64,000 nt of DNA from positions 152,095 to 216,094 of the forward strand of contig NZ_AUFW01000012.1 in NCBI RefSeq assembly GCF_000426705.1, given 5' to 3'. A program made the position numbers and the translations under genes. Below, one piece after another: positions 9,533 through 18,957 of this stretch (the stretch's first letter is position 1; each line of letters starts with the position of its first letter). The notes below the pieces were generated by a model, which saw nothing but the letters and a program-made list of their open reading frames with translations, did not search any database and had not been told where the DNA came from. This DNA comes from Spirochaeta cellobiosiphila DSM 17781. GTDB lineage: Bacteria > Spirochaetota > Spirochaetia > DSM-17781.

Positions 9533-11077
9533 ATGAGGCATAATAGGCATTGCGGCGTTCTACTTCATCCTACATCTTTGCCCAGCAAGTACGGCATCGG
9601 TGAATTGGGTTACGAAGCTCATCGTTTTATAGATTTCCTGGAACAATCAGGAATGAGCATCTGGCAAGTATTACCACTAGGCCCTACTGGGTATGGTGAT
9701 AGTCCTTATTCCAGTTTTTCAACCTTTGCAGGTAATCCCTTATTAATTAGTTTAGATAACCTTGTCGGTTATGAAGATCTGTCCATGATTGATCTGGCTG
9801 ATCGTCCTGATTTTCCGGAAGATCGCATAGATTATGGTAAGGTCATAGAATGGAAAATCCCCAAGCTACGTTTAGCCGCTGAGAATTTCCTCAGCCATAA
9901 AAACAAACAAACACGACATGAAGCTTATAAACATTTTTGCAAGTCCAAAAAAAAATGGCTAGATGATTTTGCTCTCTTCATGGCTTTAAAGGAACACTTC
10001 CAGGCCAAGGCTCAATCAGAAGGGGTGGACGGGGCTATTTGGAGTAACTATTGGGATGAAGATATTGCCCTCAGAGATCCTCTAGCTATCAAAAAATGGA
10101 AGAGTGAATTGAAATCAGAGATAGAGATTCAGAAAGTCTGGCAGTTCTTTTTCTTTTGCCAATGGATGGATCTCAAGGGATATGCCAATCTTAAGGGCAT
10201 CCAAATCATAGGTGATATTCCCATCTTTGTTGCCCCTGACAGTGCTGATGTCTGGGCTCACAGGGATATCTTCTGTCTGGATGAGAAGGGCAGTCCCTCT
10301 GTTGTGGCAGGTGTTCCCCCGGATTACTTCAGTGCCACAGGACAACGTTGGGGGAATCCCCTCTACGACTGGGACAAAATGAAATCTACCGGATTTAAAT
10401 GGTGGATTGAACGTATTGAAGCTACCCTGGAACTAGTCGACATCATTCGGGTGGATCACTTTAGAGGTTTTGAGGCCTATTGGGAGATTCCTGCTGAAGA
10501 AAAAACCGCTGTCAAAGGACGATGGGTAAAAGCTCTTGGTAAGGATCTCTTCACCAAGGTCCGTTCCAAGTTAGGAGTCTTACCTATCCTGGCGGAGGAT
10601 CTCGGCGAGATCACAGAGGAAGTTATTGAATTACGGGATTTCTTTGGTTTTCCTGGTATGAATGTTCTTCAGTTTGCCTTTGAAGGAAGCGCTTCCGATC
10701 CTGATGGACAGAATCCCTTTCTTCCTCATAATCATAACCCTAATGCTGTGGTATACACAGGCTCCCATGACAATGATACCACCAGAGGTTGGTATGATAA
10801 AGCTTGTGAAGCAGACAGGGATCACGTTAAGAGTTATTTTGTTTGTAATGACATGGATGTGGTCTGGGCCTTTGTACGGGCGGCCATTGCTTCTGTGTGC
10901 CAATATGCCATCATACCCATGCAGGATTTGCTCAACCTGGAGAGTGACTGCCGTATGAATCTTCCCGGTAAGTTGGGAGGCAACTGGGGTTGGCGAATGT
11001 ATGAGGATCATATGCATCATGAATTAGCAGGAAGCATAAGATATCTTGTACAACTATATGGACGCTTACCTGAGTAA
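9533..11077 (+). CDS. malQ: 4-alpha-glucanotransferase (amylomaltase)
   Basis: MalQ transfers alpha-1,4-glucan segments between maltodextrins in the cytoplasm. The 514-residue length and GH77 motifs are typical: GDIPIFVAPDSADVWAH, IIRVDHFRGFEAYWEIP with the nucleophile Asp, ILAEDLGEIT with the acid/base Glu, and YTGSHDNDT. The ribosome site GGGAGG is well placed. It follows srkA by 26 bases and precedes sixA with no gap, forming part of a long same-strand run from pyk onward. Confidence 0.96.
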   Translation: MRHNRHCGVLLHPTSLPSKYGIGELGYEAHRFIDFLEQSGMSIWQVLPLGPTGYGDSPYSSFSTFAGNPLLISLDNLVGYEDLSMIDLADRPDFPEDRIDYGKVIEWKIPKLRLAAENFLSHKNKQTRHEAYKHFCKSKKKWLDDFALFMALKEHFQAKAQSEGVDGAIWSNYWDEDIALRDPLAIKKWKSELKSEIEIQKVWQFFFFCQWMDLKGYANLKGIQIIGDIPIFVAPDSADVWAHRDIFCLDEKGSPSVVAGVPPDYFSATGQRWGNPLYDWDKMKSTGFKWWIERIEATLELVDIIRVDHFRGFEAYWEIPAEEKTAVKGRWVKALGKDLFTKVRSKLGVLPILAEDLGEITEEVIELRDFFGFPGMNVLQFAFEGSASDPDGQNPFLPHNHNPNAVVYTGSHDNDTTRGWYDKACEADRDHVKSYFVCNDMDVVWAFVRAAIASVCQYAIIPMQDLLNLESDCRMNLPGKLGGNWGWRMYEDHMHHELAGSIRYLVQLYGRLPE

Positions 11078-11095
11078 TTGTTTAGTATGGCCGGG

Positions 11096-11554
11096 ATGAA
11101 ACTCATTGTTGTCAGGCATAGTGAAGCAGATACATACCATTCCCGAGGCGATTATTATCGGGAACTAACCCAAAGGGGGCTAGATAAAGTCCATCAATTA
11201 GGGACCTTCCTTCAAAAGCAGGAACCTATCGATGTGATTATTCATAGTCCCTACATGAGAGCCAGTCAGACAGCGAAGCTTCTCAAGGAGTATGTTAAGT
11301 CATCCCATCTCTATATAAGTCCCGATCTGGTTCCTTCCTCTGAAATCTTTGATATCCTGGATGAGATTAATAGTCATGGGGAAGAGCGGATAATGCTGGT
11401 GGGACATAATCCTCACCTTAGCTATCTTGTAACTGCTCTTGATAGACAGAATAAGGTCTATGCTCTAGGAACGGCAACCGCAGTTGGTCTTCAATTCCCT
11501 CATCAAGTTGAGGCAGGAGCCGGCCAAATTCTATTCGTCAAAGAAACTAATTAG
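11096..11554 (+). CDS. sixA: Phosphohistidine phosphatase SixA-like
   Basis: This is a histidine-phosphatase-superfamily protein of about 152 residues. The catalytic RHS motif is at VVRHSEAD near the N-terminus, with the second histidine in VGHNPHLS. SixA removes phosphate from phosphohistidine in HPt domains or PTS proteins. The start is uncertain: 11087 (ATG), 11096 (ATG) and 11078 (TTG) are in frame. I prefer 11096 because the family begins directly with MKL-hydrophobic-RH. Confidence 0.82.
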   Translation: MKLIVVRHSEADTYHSRGDYYRELTQRGLDKVHQLGTFLQKQEPIDVIIHSPYMRASQTAKLLKEYVKSSHLYISPDLVPSSEIFDILDEINSHGEERIMLVGHNPHLSYLVTALDRQNKVYALGTATAVGLQFPHQVEAGAGQILFVKETN

Positions 11555-11563
11555 GAGCTCTTC

Positions 11564-12397
11564 ATGTTTTATCTACTCTTAGCCATTATCTGTTCCATCA
11601 TATTAGGACATCTTTTCAAAGTGGCTAGTAAGTATCATGTTCCCCAATCTCATGTTTTCGTTGTTAATTATCTGGTTGCTACTGTAACCGCTTATTTATT
11701 AATCAGAGACCCTTTTGTCTATTCCCTTCCCGTTGTGGCTATGGGAACGTTTGTAGGTGTCTTTTTTGTTCTGGGGTTCTTCCTTTTTAGTTATAACATC
11801 AAGTTACAAGGTGTGGGACTGGCTTCTATCTACATGCGTTTATCTGCCCTTATTCCTACAATAGGATCGGTCATCCTGTTCCATGAGCAGTTAGGGATTT
11901 CTCAGGTGATCGCCATTGGTTTGATTTTTGTGGGATTACTCTTTGCCGGTTCTCAGCTTCCTTGGCGTAATAGTACAAAAGAAGTTCGTCAGGCACTCCT
12001 CTGGGGAATCGTACTATTCATTGTGGTAGGGTTGAGTGACTTTTCTCTTAAGCTCAAAACGGAACTCTTCTCTCACGTCGGTTCTCAGAACTTTCTTTTT
12101 TATGTCTTTGGGGCGGCCCTCCTGATCTCCCTGGTCTGGTTCGTTATAGAGCGAAAAAGGGTTACCCTGGTGGGAATTCTGTTAGGAGCTGTGGTTGGTT
12201 TATTTAACTTTGGATCGGCTCAATTCTTATTAGTAGGGTTAAAAAGCATACCAGGTATGGCCGCTTATCCCATTAATGGTATCGGAGTCATTCTGGGAAG
12301 TCTTCTCTCAGGAATCTTAATATGGCAGGAAAAATGGTATCGCCATAACTTTATCTTCCTTGGGGCCAGTCTGATAGGGCTTTATTTGTTATATTAA
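11564..12397 (+). CDS. EamA/DMT-family transporter
   Basis: This is a 277-residue integral membrane protein with about ten hydrophobic helices in two repeated halves, as in drug/metabolite transporters. Short polar loops and a conserved-looking glycine-rich helix (PIVGSVILF-like, about 105-120, and GLKSIPGMAAYPINGIGV, about 225-242) support this. The substrate is not predictable. GGAG precedes the ATG, and it lies 9 bases after sixA. Confidence 0.78.
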   Translation: MFYLLLAIICSIILGHLFKVASKYHVPQSHVFVVNYLVATVTAYLLIRDPFVYSLPVVAMGTFVGVFFVLGFFLFSYNIKLQGVGLASIYMRLSALIPTIGSVILFHEQLGISQVIAIGLIFVGLLFAGSQLPWRNSTKEVRQALLWGIVLFIVVGLSDFSLKLKTELFSHVGSQNFLFYVFGAALLISLVWFVIERKRVTLVGILLGAVVGLFNFGSAQFLLVGLKSIPGMAAYPINGIGVILGSLLSGILIWQEKWYRHNFIFLGASLIGLYLLY

Positions 12398-12402
12398 GAA
12401 CT

Positions 12403-13437
12403 ATGTCCTTGATATCCCCCTATAAGAATCTCAAAAATTGGTTTGATAAGAATAAAGTCCTCTTTCCCTGGCAGAAGGACTATTCTCCCTACAAAGTATG
12501 GATCTCAGAGATCATGCTCCAGCAAACAGTCCGTACCGCTGTGGTTCCCTACTTTGATAAATGGATGGAGACCTACCCGGATTTGGAGAGCCTCGCCTCC
12601 TCCTCTGAACAGGAAGTGGTTAGGTTATGGGAAGGATTAGGTTACTATAGCCGGGCCAGGAATATACTTAAGACTGCTCAATTATTACATGATCAGCAAA
12701 GGGGAATGCCCCGGGAATATGATCAGCTGATTAAGCTACCCGGCATAGGTCCTTATACGGCTTCCGCTATAATGAGTATGTCTTATAACAAAGCTTATCT
12801 GGTCCTGGATGCAAATGTGAAGAGGATCTTCATGAGGCTCTTCCTTCAGAAGGAATGGAGCTCGACCTTTGAAACCCAGGTTCAGCAAATGTATGAGTCC
12901 TGGAGTAAAGAAGGGACCCCCCGCTTTTGGAGTGAAGCCCTCATGCAATTGGGCCAGCAAGTCTGTCGTGCTACCAACCCCCTATGTGATAACTGTCCTT
13001 TACAACAGCTCTGTTCTGCCCTGGATCAGAACCTGGTAGATTCTATCCCTCAGAAGAAAGTCCGAACTATCACCACGAAGAAGACGGCTCTTCTTCTGCT
13101 GGTTCATGGAGATTCCCTTTTGATCACTCCCTTTGGTCAGGGACGTTTCCGGGGAATGTGGGGCTTTCCCCAACGGCCCTACGAAAAAGGAGAGGAACTA
13201 CTAAGATCAGGATTCGTTCATTTACTTGACCTTAAGGAACGTACGCATACCTATACAAAATACAAAGATCTATTATATCCTAGCCTCTACCGAAGTGATA
13301 ATAAAAGCGTTGTTTATCCGGGTAGTCAATGGGTACCCTTTCATCAAATCAACACTTACCCCATGCCTTCGGTGTACCGCAAAATTCTGGAGGAAGCCCT
13401 TAGGGCTATCGATCATCATGAAGAAAATCATACTTAG
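12403..13437 (+). CDS. mutY: A/G-specific adenine glycosylase
   Basis: MutY removes adenine mispaired with 8-oxoguanine in base-excision repair. The 344-residue product has the helix-hairpin-helix LPGIGPYTASAI (about 109-120), the catalytic Asp in VLDANVKRIF (about 130), and the four-cysteine [4Fe-4S] loop C-x6-C-x2-C-x5-C in CRATNPLCDNCPLQQLC. A C-terminal NUDIX-like substrate-recognition domain follows. It starts 6 bases after the DMT gene. Its end overlaps the next reading frame by 20 bases. Confidence 0.95.
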   Translation: MSLISPYKNLKNWFDKNKVLFPWQKDYSPYKVWISEIMLQQTVRTAVVPYFDKWMETYPDLESLASSSEQEVVRLWEGLGYYSRARNILKTAQLLHDQQRGMPREYDQLIKLPGIGPYTASAIMSMSYNKAYLVLDANVKRIFMRLFLQKEWSSTFETQVQQMYESWSKEGTPRFWSEALMQLGQQVCRATNPLCDNCPLQQLCSALDQNLVDSIPQKKVRTITTKKTALLLLVHGDSLLITPFGQGRFRGMWGFPQRPYEKGEELLRSGFVHLLDLKERTHTYTKYKDLLYPSLYRSDNKSVVYPGSQWVPFHQINTYPMPSVYRKILEEALRAIDHHEENHT

Positions 13438-15175
13438 TTTAATTATAGTTCTCTGCCACTTTAGTCTCTGGTCCAATGACTTTTATTTGGAGCAAGGACA
13501 TTTATATAAACAAACAGAGGCCGGGGGAACCCTTGTTACAACCCTCCCCCAAAGACAGATCTATCCCTTTAACGGGACAGAGCCTATTCTCCTAACCTCC
13601 TTGGCTCAGGTGGATGCTAATACTATCTATGTGACAAGTCCCTTTAGGATCTATAAGAGTATCGATGCTGGTCAATCCTGGACAAGTATCGTTTATCGCT
13701 CCCAATTCGGACGATGGGCTTACTTAACGGCTATTGCAATAGACAGTCAGAACCGTATTGCTATAGGAACCAGTTTTCATGGTTTGTATTTATCTGATGC
13801 CGCTCAAAAGAAATGGACTGATCATTCTGAACATGTTCCAGGGTTAAGTTCCGGGGCTGGTTATTTTGATGATATAGACAGTCTTGTCTTTGATGGACAG
13901 GACAATCTGTATATGACAGTCCGACTAGGATCCGAGTTATATAAATACAATGTGACAAGCTTTCAATTTGACAAGTTAAAGTATACGCTGAATGAACAAA
14001 TCAGAGGGCTCTCCTGGAAAGAGGGACTTCGCTTTGACACGGATTGGGGCCATTACGGATATGCTGACGGTGAGGCTACTAAGCTTACGGCCTGGGATAA
14101 AGGTCTAACACTGACAGCAGAGGAAAAGGCCAGACGTGCCTTAGCCAATGACAAGGCAGGGCTTTATCTATCTGCATGGCAGGCTAGTGCCCATTTAGAT
14201 GAACATATTGCCTTTGCCAAATCCCATGGACTTAATGCTATCGTCATTGACTTCAAAGATGACCTCGGACGTGTCACTTATAATTCCAAGCTGCCTATGG
14301 TCAAGGATACGAAAGCGCTCTATTCCCTCCTGGACATTGATACCATAGTGGCTAAGACAAAAGCAGCGGGACTGTATTTGATAGGAAGAGTGGTGGTCTT
14401 CAAGGATCCTAAGCTCTATGCCTATGATAATAATAAATACGCCCTCTGGGATGAGACCCGTAAAGCCCCCTGGGGCCACTTCATCAAGGTCAAAGATGAG
14501 GAAACGGGAGAAGATAAGTTAGAACAGCGGGAGTTCTGGGTTGATGAATATTCTGAAGAAGTCTGGGACTACAACATCGCCATAGCCAAGGAGATGGAAG
14601 CTGCCGGAGTTAGTGAGATACAGTTTGACTACATACGTTTTCCCTCAGAAGGGCCTACCCAGAACATAACATTCCGCTATCAGAAGAGTAATATGGATTA
14701 TATGGATGCCCTGGAATCCTTCCTTAAAAAGAGCCGGGAAAATATATCCATTCCTATTGGAACAGATGTCTTTGGATTTAATGGTTGGTATGTCATGGAT
14801 TATCTAGGCCAGAATATCCAGCGCATCAGTTCCTATGTAGACGTTATCAGTCCTATGACTTATCCCAGTCACTTTAATGGCGCCTTTATGAGAGGAGAGG
14901 AAAGTTACAATGAATGGGGAGAAAAACTCTACTTCACAGGAGTAACACGGGCCAAGAGAATCGTGAACAACAAAGCCCTCATTCGTCCTTATGTCCAATC
15001 CTTTCTGATCTATAAAGAACTTAAAATGGAAGAACCTGAGTATACGGATTATTTATACAAACAATTAACTGGTAATAAGAAGGCCGGTGCAGGAGGATTC
15101 CTCTTATGGAATGCTTCCGGCCGCTATTATATGGTCAAGAAAGATCTGAGTGAATATCACTCCCAGACTAAGTAA
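13418..15175 (+). CDS. DUF4015 putative glycoside hydrolase, secreted
   Basis: This is a 585-residue protein with an N-terminal signal peptide (KKIILSLIIVLCHFSLWS). Residues 20-220 look like a WD/sialidase-type beta-propeller segment (repeats such as SPFRIYKSIDAGQSW). Residues 230-585 form the DUF4015 TIM-barrel domain, with GLYLSAWQAS, IVIDFKDDLGRV, FDYIRFPSEG and DVISPMTYPSHF. The family is predicted to act on polysaccharide; the substrate is unknown. The start was chosen at 13418 because it gives the signal peptide; the longer frame to 13226 runs inside mutY. Confidence 0.82.
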   Translation: MKKIILSLIIVLCHFSLWSNDFYLEQGHLYKQTEAGGTLVTTLPQRQIYPFNGTEPILLTSLAQVDANTIYVTSPFRIYKSIDAGQSWTSIVYRSQFGRWAYLTAIAIDSQNRIAIGTSFHGLYLSDAAQKKWTDHSEHVPGLSSGAGYFDDIDSLVFDGQDNLYMTVRLGSELYKYNVTSFQFDKLKYTLNEQIRGLSWKEGLRFDTDWGHYGYADGEATKLTAWDKGLTLTAEEKARRALANDKAGLYLSAWQASAHLDEHIAFAKSHGLNAIVIDFKDDLGRVTYNSKLPMVKDTKALYSLLDIDTIVAKTKAAGLYLIGRVVVFKDPKLYAYDNNKYALWDETRKAPWGHFIKVKDEETGEDKLEQREFWVDEYSEEVWDYNIAIAKEMEAAGVSEIQFDYIRFPSEGPTQNITFRYQKSNMDYMDALESFLKKSRENISIPIGTDVFGFNGWYVMDYLGQNIQRISSYVDVISPMTYPSHFNGAFMRGEESYNEWGEKLYFTGVTRAKRIVNNKALIRPYVQSFLIYKELKMEEPEYTDYLYKQLTGNKKAGAGGFLLWNASGRYYMVKKDLSEYHSQTK

Positions 15176-15884
15176 GATAATAAGAGGAGAGTAGTTCCAA
15201 AGATTCCATAATAGGGCTAGTCTCCTCGTTGTAGGTGAGAAGCATTCCTTTGGTGAGTGCTTCCTGAACACCCTGTTCATCATGGGATACATAACCTAAA
15301 TAGGTAACATCACTGTCCTGTCCCAATATATCCTGATAGGCGATCACATCTGCCTTTTGGGTATATCCATTAACCAGATAAGTCATATCCCCTTTTGTTG
15401 TCATTCTACGATAGTGTTCAATAAAGCGGGATAGATAGGCAAAATCCCCCGGGCTACCTACATAGGTGATTATATCTCTCTTGTTCCAGGTAAAGGAAGA
15501 AGACACAAAAGCCAGGGCAGGAATATCCCAGACAATATAATCATAAAGTCCAGAACACTCTGATTTGATATCATCTAGCTTATTATAAAAAGCTGTTAAG
15601 TCGAATTTGTTCTTCTTAATAGGATGAAGATTGGTCAGAACATCTACCCCTCCCAAACCTTTTTGTATGAGTTGGCTTAGGCTCTTACCCTCGGTCAGAT
15701 AAGCTTCTGCGGGGTAGTTTTCATTAATATGATAATACAAAGCCTGGGTTGGATTCAGAGGGTCCCCATCAACAACCAGAACCTTCTTATTGTGTTGATA
15801 CAGGACAATGGCCAGATGAGCCGCAATTAAGGAACAGCCTGAACCTCCCCTCATAGACGTTATGTAAATGTTATGTGCTTTCAT
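15168..15884 (-). CDS. ParA/MinD-like protein with altered P-loop
   Basis: This is a 238-residue protein of the ParA/SIMIBI fold: TSMRGGSGCSLIAAHLA at residues 9-25, VVDGDPLNPTQA near 38-49, and DYIVWDIPAL near 115-124. The deviant Walker A KGGxGK[ST] is changed to RGGSGCS, losing both signature lysines, so normal ATP hydrolysis is doubtful. The gene overlaps the lycopene cyclase gene by 4 bases and is the last gene of the carotenoid operon. Its 3' end overlaps the convergent DUF4015 gene by 8 bases. The role is unknown. Confidence 0.75.
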   Translation of the reverse strand: MKAHNIYITSMRGGSGCSLIAAHLAIVLYQHNKKVLVVDGDPLNPTQALYYHINENYPAEAYLTEGKSLSQLIQKGLGGVDVLTNLHPIKKNKFDLTAFYNKLDDIKSECSGLYDYIVWDIPALAFVSSSFTWNKRDIITYVGSPGDFAYLSRFIEHYRRMTTKGDMTYLVNGYTQKADVIAYQDILGQDSDVTYLGYVSHDEQGVQEALTKGMLLTYNEETSPIMESLELLSSYYLT

Positions 15885-16540
15885 TTAATCCTAATCAGCA
15901 AACTATAACCAATGAGGCAGAAGTTGTAGACAAAATCTTCAACAGGGATAGTTAGTACCCGCAGTCCCAGATAATGCCCTTCACCGTAATTAACTACTGG
16001 CAAACCTGTTAAGATTCCATTGGTTATAACAAAGGCTACTGTAATAGCCCCACAATATACGATTGACCTTGTGTCAACAAGAGGGTAGGGGTAGTAAAAA
16101 TACAAAAGCAAAGGAAGGGGAATTGCCACTATACAAACGGTGCGTGTGTACTCATACTGCCAGAAGACAATAGCCGCCACAGCAAAGAGAAGCATAACAA
16201 TAACTGTTACTACGATAGATTTGGATTTCTTCCTGTTATGTGTTTTAGGGAAGAAATAATTAACAATCTCCCAGAGGAACATACAGCTATAAGGGACAGA
16301 TATAAAAAAGAGAATCTCTCCTAAGGGTAGATTCCCAATCTTAACACCTGTATAGCGGGGATTGAAGCTCCAATGCCCCTGATGAGTCGCCCACATATCC
16401 CAAACAATAAAGAACACACTAACCGTTAGATATATCAATCCCATTTTGGGCCATACCTTATAAAAACTCACTCTTTTATCAAAAGAAAAGATGAGTGTGG
16501 AACCCAATATGATAATGTTGAGAATGATATATAAGCTCAT
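15881..16540 (-). CDS. crtYcd: Lycopene cyclase, fused CrtYc-CrtYd type
   Basis: This is a 219-residue membrane protein with about six helices holding two copies of the lycopene-cyclase-domain signature. One is FNPRYTGV...LPLGEILFF near 60-85; the other is TIPVEDFVYNF near 195-207. In actinobacteria these halves are separate crtYc and crtYd genes; here they form one chain. It would cyclise lycopene ends in the cytoplasmic membrane. It shares one base with the end of crtB and overlaps the ParA-like gene. Confidence 0.85.
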   Translation of the reverse strand: MSLYIILNIIILGSTLIFSFDKRVSFYKVWPKMGLIYLTVSVFFIVWDMWATHQGHWSFNPRYTGVKIGNLPLGEILFFISVPYSCMFLWEIVNYFFPKTHNRKKSKSIVVTVIVMLLFAVAAIVFWQYEYTRTVCIVAIPLPLLLYFYYPYPLVDTRSIVYCGAITVAFVITNGILTGLPVVNYGEGHYLGLRVLTIPVEDFVYNFCLIGYSLLIRIK

Positions 16541-17373
16541 TAATGCCTCCTGAATAATAAGATAATACTATTTTTGAGAATTTGTAGGATAATCCTTCCC
16601 TTGGAAGGTTTGATCTTACCCTTATAAAGAAGGTAGGGATGCTTCACCATACGCCTTGCTGTCCAGTTATACATATCCGATGCTGTTTTGATAGGAACAA
16701 GATAGCGATAGGGGATATAGTGGTAGCCCGATTCCGCTTCTGCCTGCCACTTATTATACCGATCTATCTCCTTAACCAGAAAGTCCTCCCATTCCTTAGG
16801 ATGCTCCTTCGTATGTTCTTCCTCAAAGCTATTAAGCCCTTCTTCGGGAAGAGGAATATAGCGTCTGCCTAAATCAATATCTTCTGCAATATCCCTTATG
16901 AAGTTGATATACTGCATAGAACGACCCTGCATCTGGGCGGCATGATAACTAGCCTCTTCCAAACCTAAAAGCTTGGACATGTATAAACCGATAACCTCGG
17001 CAGATCCATAGATATATTCTAAGGTCTCATCGATGGTATTGTACTCTGTCTTTGTTAAGTCCATTCTCATAGACTTAAGAAAACCTTCTGTCCATCGGGG
17101 AGGGATCTCTTCCTGTTTACAAAGTTCTACAAAGTCATCGATAATCGGATTGCCTGAAGGTTTTCCCTCCATCGCCTGATTATAAGCCTGACAGAAGTCT
17201 TCGAATTCTTGTGCTTGCTGGGGGGTGGCATCTACATAATCGTCAGCTACCCTTACAAAACCATATAATATAAAGACTTTATCCCTTACCTTTGGGGGGA
17301 AGAACAGACTGGAATTGAAATAAGTTTTACTTCCCTTCTTAAAAGTCTGTCTATGTAAGTCTTTTGCTTTCAT
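16540..17373 (-). CDS. crtB: Phytoene synthase
   Basis: CrtB condenses two geranylgeranyl diphosphates to phytoene. The 277-residue product has both aspartate-rich motifs of squalene/phytoene synthases: RVADDYVDA (about 40-48) and RDIAEDIDLGRRYIP (about 160-174). Start ATG at 17373 overlaps the end of crtI by 23 bases, so the pair is translationally coupled. Confidence 0.93.
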   Translation of the reverse strand: MKAKDLHRQTFKKGSKTYFNSSLFFPPKVRDKVFILYGFVRVADDYVDATPQQAQEFEDFCQAYNQAMEGKPSGNPIIDDFVELCKQEEIPPRWTEGFLKSMRMDLTKTEYNTIDETLEYIYGSAEVIGLYMSKLLGLEEASYHAAQMQGRSMQYINFIRDIAEDIDLGRRYIPLPEEGLNSFEEEHTKEHPKEWEDFLVKEIDRYNKWQAEAESGYHYIPYRYLVPIKTASDMYNWTARRMVKHPYLLYKGKIKPSKGRIILQILKNSIILLFRRH

Positions 17374-18820
17374 TTTTGATCTCCTGAGCTAGTATCTTGG
17401 AGCTGATTAAAGTCATAGGGACTCCCACTCCTGGATGAGTGTACTGTCCATTATACCACAGATTCCTGACTTTTTTACTCTTATGTCCTGGTCGGAAGAC
17501 TGCGGTTTGAAACAGGGTATGGGCTAAACCCAGAGCGGTTCCTTTATAAGCATTATAATCCTCTGTAAAATCCCTATGGCTATAGAGACGTTTGACAATA
17601 ATACTATCTTTGATGGTTTGTCCTGTCCGCTGTTCCACATGGGCCAGGGCTTTATCAAAGTAGGCTTCTCTTTGACTATCATCCATCCCGGGAGCTACAG
17701 GAAAGAGGAGAAAAAGATTGTCTCCCTCCGAAGGAGCCATTTCAGGATCTGTTTTACTGATCACACTCAAGTAAAAGCAGGGATTATCAGGCCATGTCTT
17801 AGTCTTGAATATAGTATCAAAATGGGCATCCCAGTCTTCACTGAAGTAAAGGTTATGATGTTCCAGTTCGGGAAACTTCTTATTAGTTCCAATGTAGGCA
17901 AGGAGCATAGAAGGGGCCATGGTCTTCTTCTTCCAATACTTGGAAGGGTAGGTTTGATGAGAGGGAGGAAGAAGTTCTGTTTCCCCATGATGATAATCTC
18001 CGGTCATGATCACCAGATCCGCTGGATATTCTTTATTCCTTGTGACTACCGAACGAATACGCTTTCCCTCCATCTTATAGGAAGTGACTTCCTGATTCAC
18101 ATGAATGCTTACTCCCTTTTCCATACAGACACGGGCTAAGCCTTTGGCTACGGCATGCATTCCGCCCTTGGGGAAATAAACCCCCAGATTTAAGTCCACA
18201 TGGCTCATTAAACTATAGAGCGCAGGAGCATTCTTAGGACTGTTCCCGAGAAAAACCATAGCATATTCTAATATCTGTTTGGCTCGGATATCTTTAAAGT
18301 ACTTGGATACAAATTTATCAAGAGGTGAGAATATGTCCAACTTCAGACCTTCTGTCATCATCTTTCTGTTAAAAAACTGGCCGATATGTTTATAGTCCTT
18401 ATAAAGAAACTCTGACATGGCCACATTGTATTTATAGGCTGCTTTATCAAGATAGTCTTTGAGCTTTTTGTCACCCTGGTCCTCCAGGGAGCGAAAGACT
18501 TCTAAGGTATTTTCAAAATCACTGGATATAGTCAGGGGAGGATGGTTTTCAAAAAACACCTTATAATAAGTGTCCAATTCTACCAGTTCATAGTAATCTT
18601 CCCTATTGAGATTAAGGTCCTTAAATAACTCGTCGAATACCTCGGGCATCAAATACCAGGAAGGACCCATATCGAAGGTAAATCCCTCTGTCTTCCATTC
18701 CCGGGCCCGGCCACCGAGGGATTCGTTTTTTTCCAGTATTGTTACTTTGTTACCCTCAGCGGCTAGACGAGCTGCACAACTAAGACCTGCAAAACCAGCA
18801 CCGATAACAATAATATCCAT
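17351..18820 (-). CDS. crtI: Phytoene desaturase
   Basis: This is a 489-residue FAD-dependent amine-oxidase-fold enzyme that introduces double bases into phytoene to make neurosporene/lycopene. The N-terminal dinucleotide motif IIVIGAGFAGLSCAARLA and LGGRAREW are present, and the C-terminal family signature is GVGVPMTLISSK. It is the first gene of crtI-crtB-crtYcd-parA-like. The divergent 137-bp region before the pentapeptide gene must hold its promoter. Confidence 0.93.
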   Translation of the reverse strand: MDIIVIGAGFAGLSCAARLAAEGNKVTILEKNESLGGRAREWKTEGFTFDMGPSWYLMPEVFDELFKDLNLNREDYYELVELDTYYKVFFENHPPLTISSDFENTLEVFRSLEDQGDKKLKDYLDKAAYKYNVAMSEFLYKDYKHIGQFFNRKMMTEGLKLDIFSPLDKFVSKYFKDIRAKQILEYAMVFLGNSPKNAPALYSLMSHVDLNLGVYFPKGGMHAVAKGLARVCMEKGVSIHVNQEVTSYKMEGKRIRSVVTRNKEYPADLVIMTGDYHHGETELLPPSHQTYPSKYWKKKTMAPSMLLAYIGTNKKFPELEHHNLYFSEDWDAHFDTIFKTKTWPDNPCFYLSVISKTDPEMAPSEGDNLFLLFPVAPGMDDSQREAYFDKALAHVEQRTGQTIKDSIIVKRLYSHRDFTEDYNAYKGTALGLAHTLFQTAVFRPGHKSKKVRNLWYNGQYTHPGVGVPMTLISSKILAQEIKNESKRLT

Positions 18821-18957
18821 GAAAACACTCCTTCAAGCTATAATCTATATAGAGTGTGATTCCAAATAGGTAATTTGGCAATATAGATTTGATACGACCT
18901 TTACAAAAGAGGTAAAATGCAGTAAAAATGCTATTCTTATATAGATGAGGGAGGGAT

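Noticed and set aside
13226..13417. 64-residue extension of the DUF4015 protein
   Set aside because: It would overlap mutY heavily, and the internal ATG at 13418 gives a normal signal peptide.
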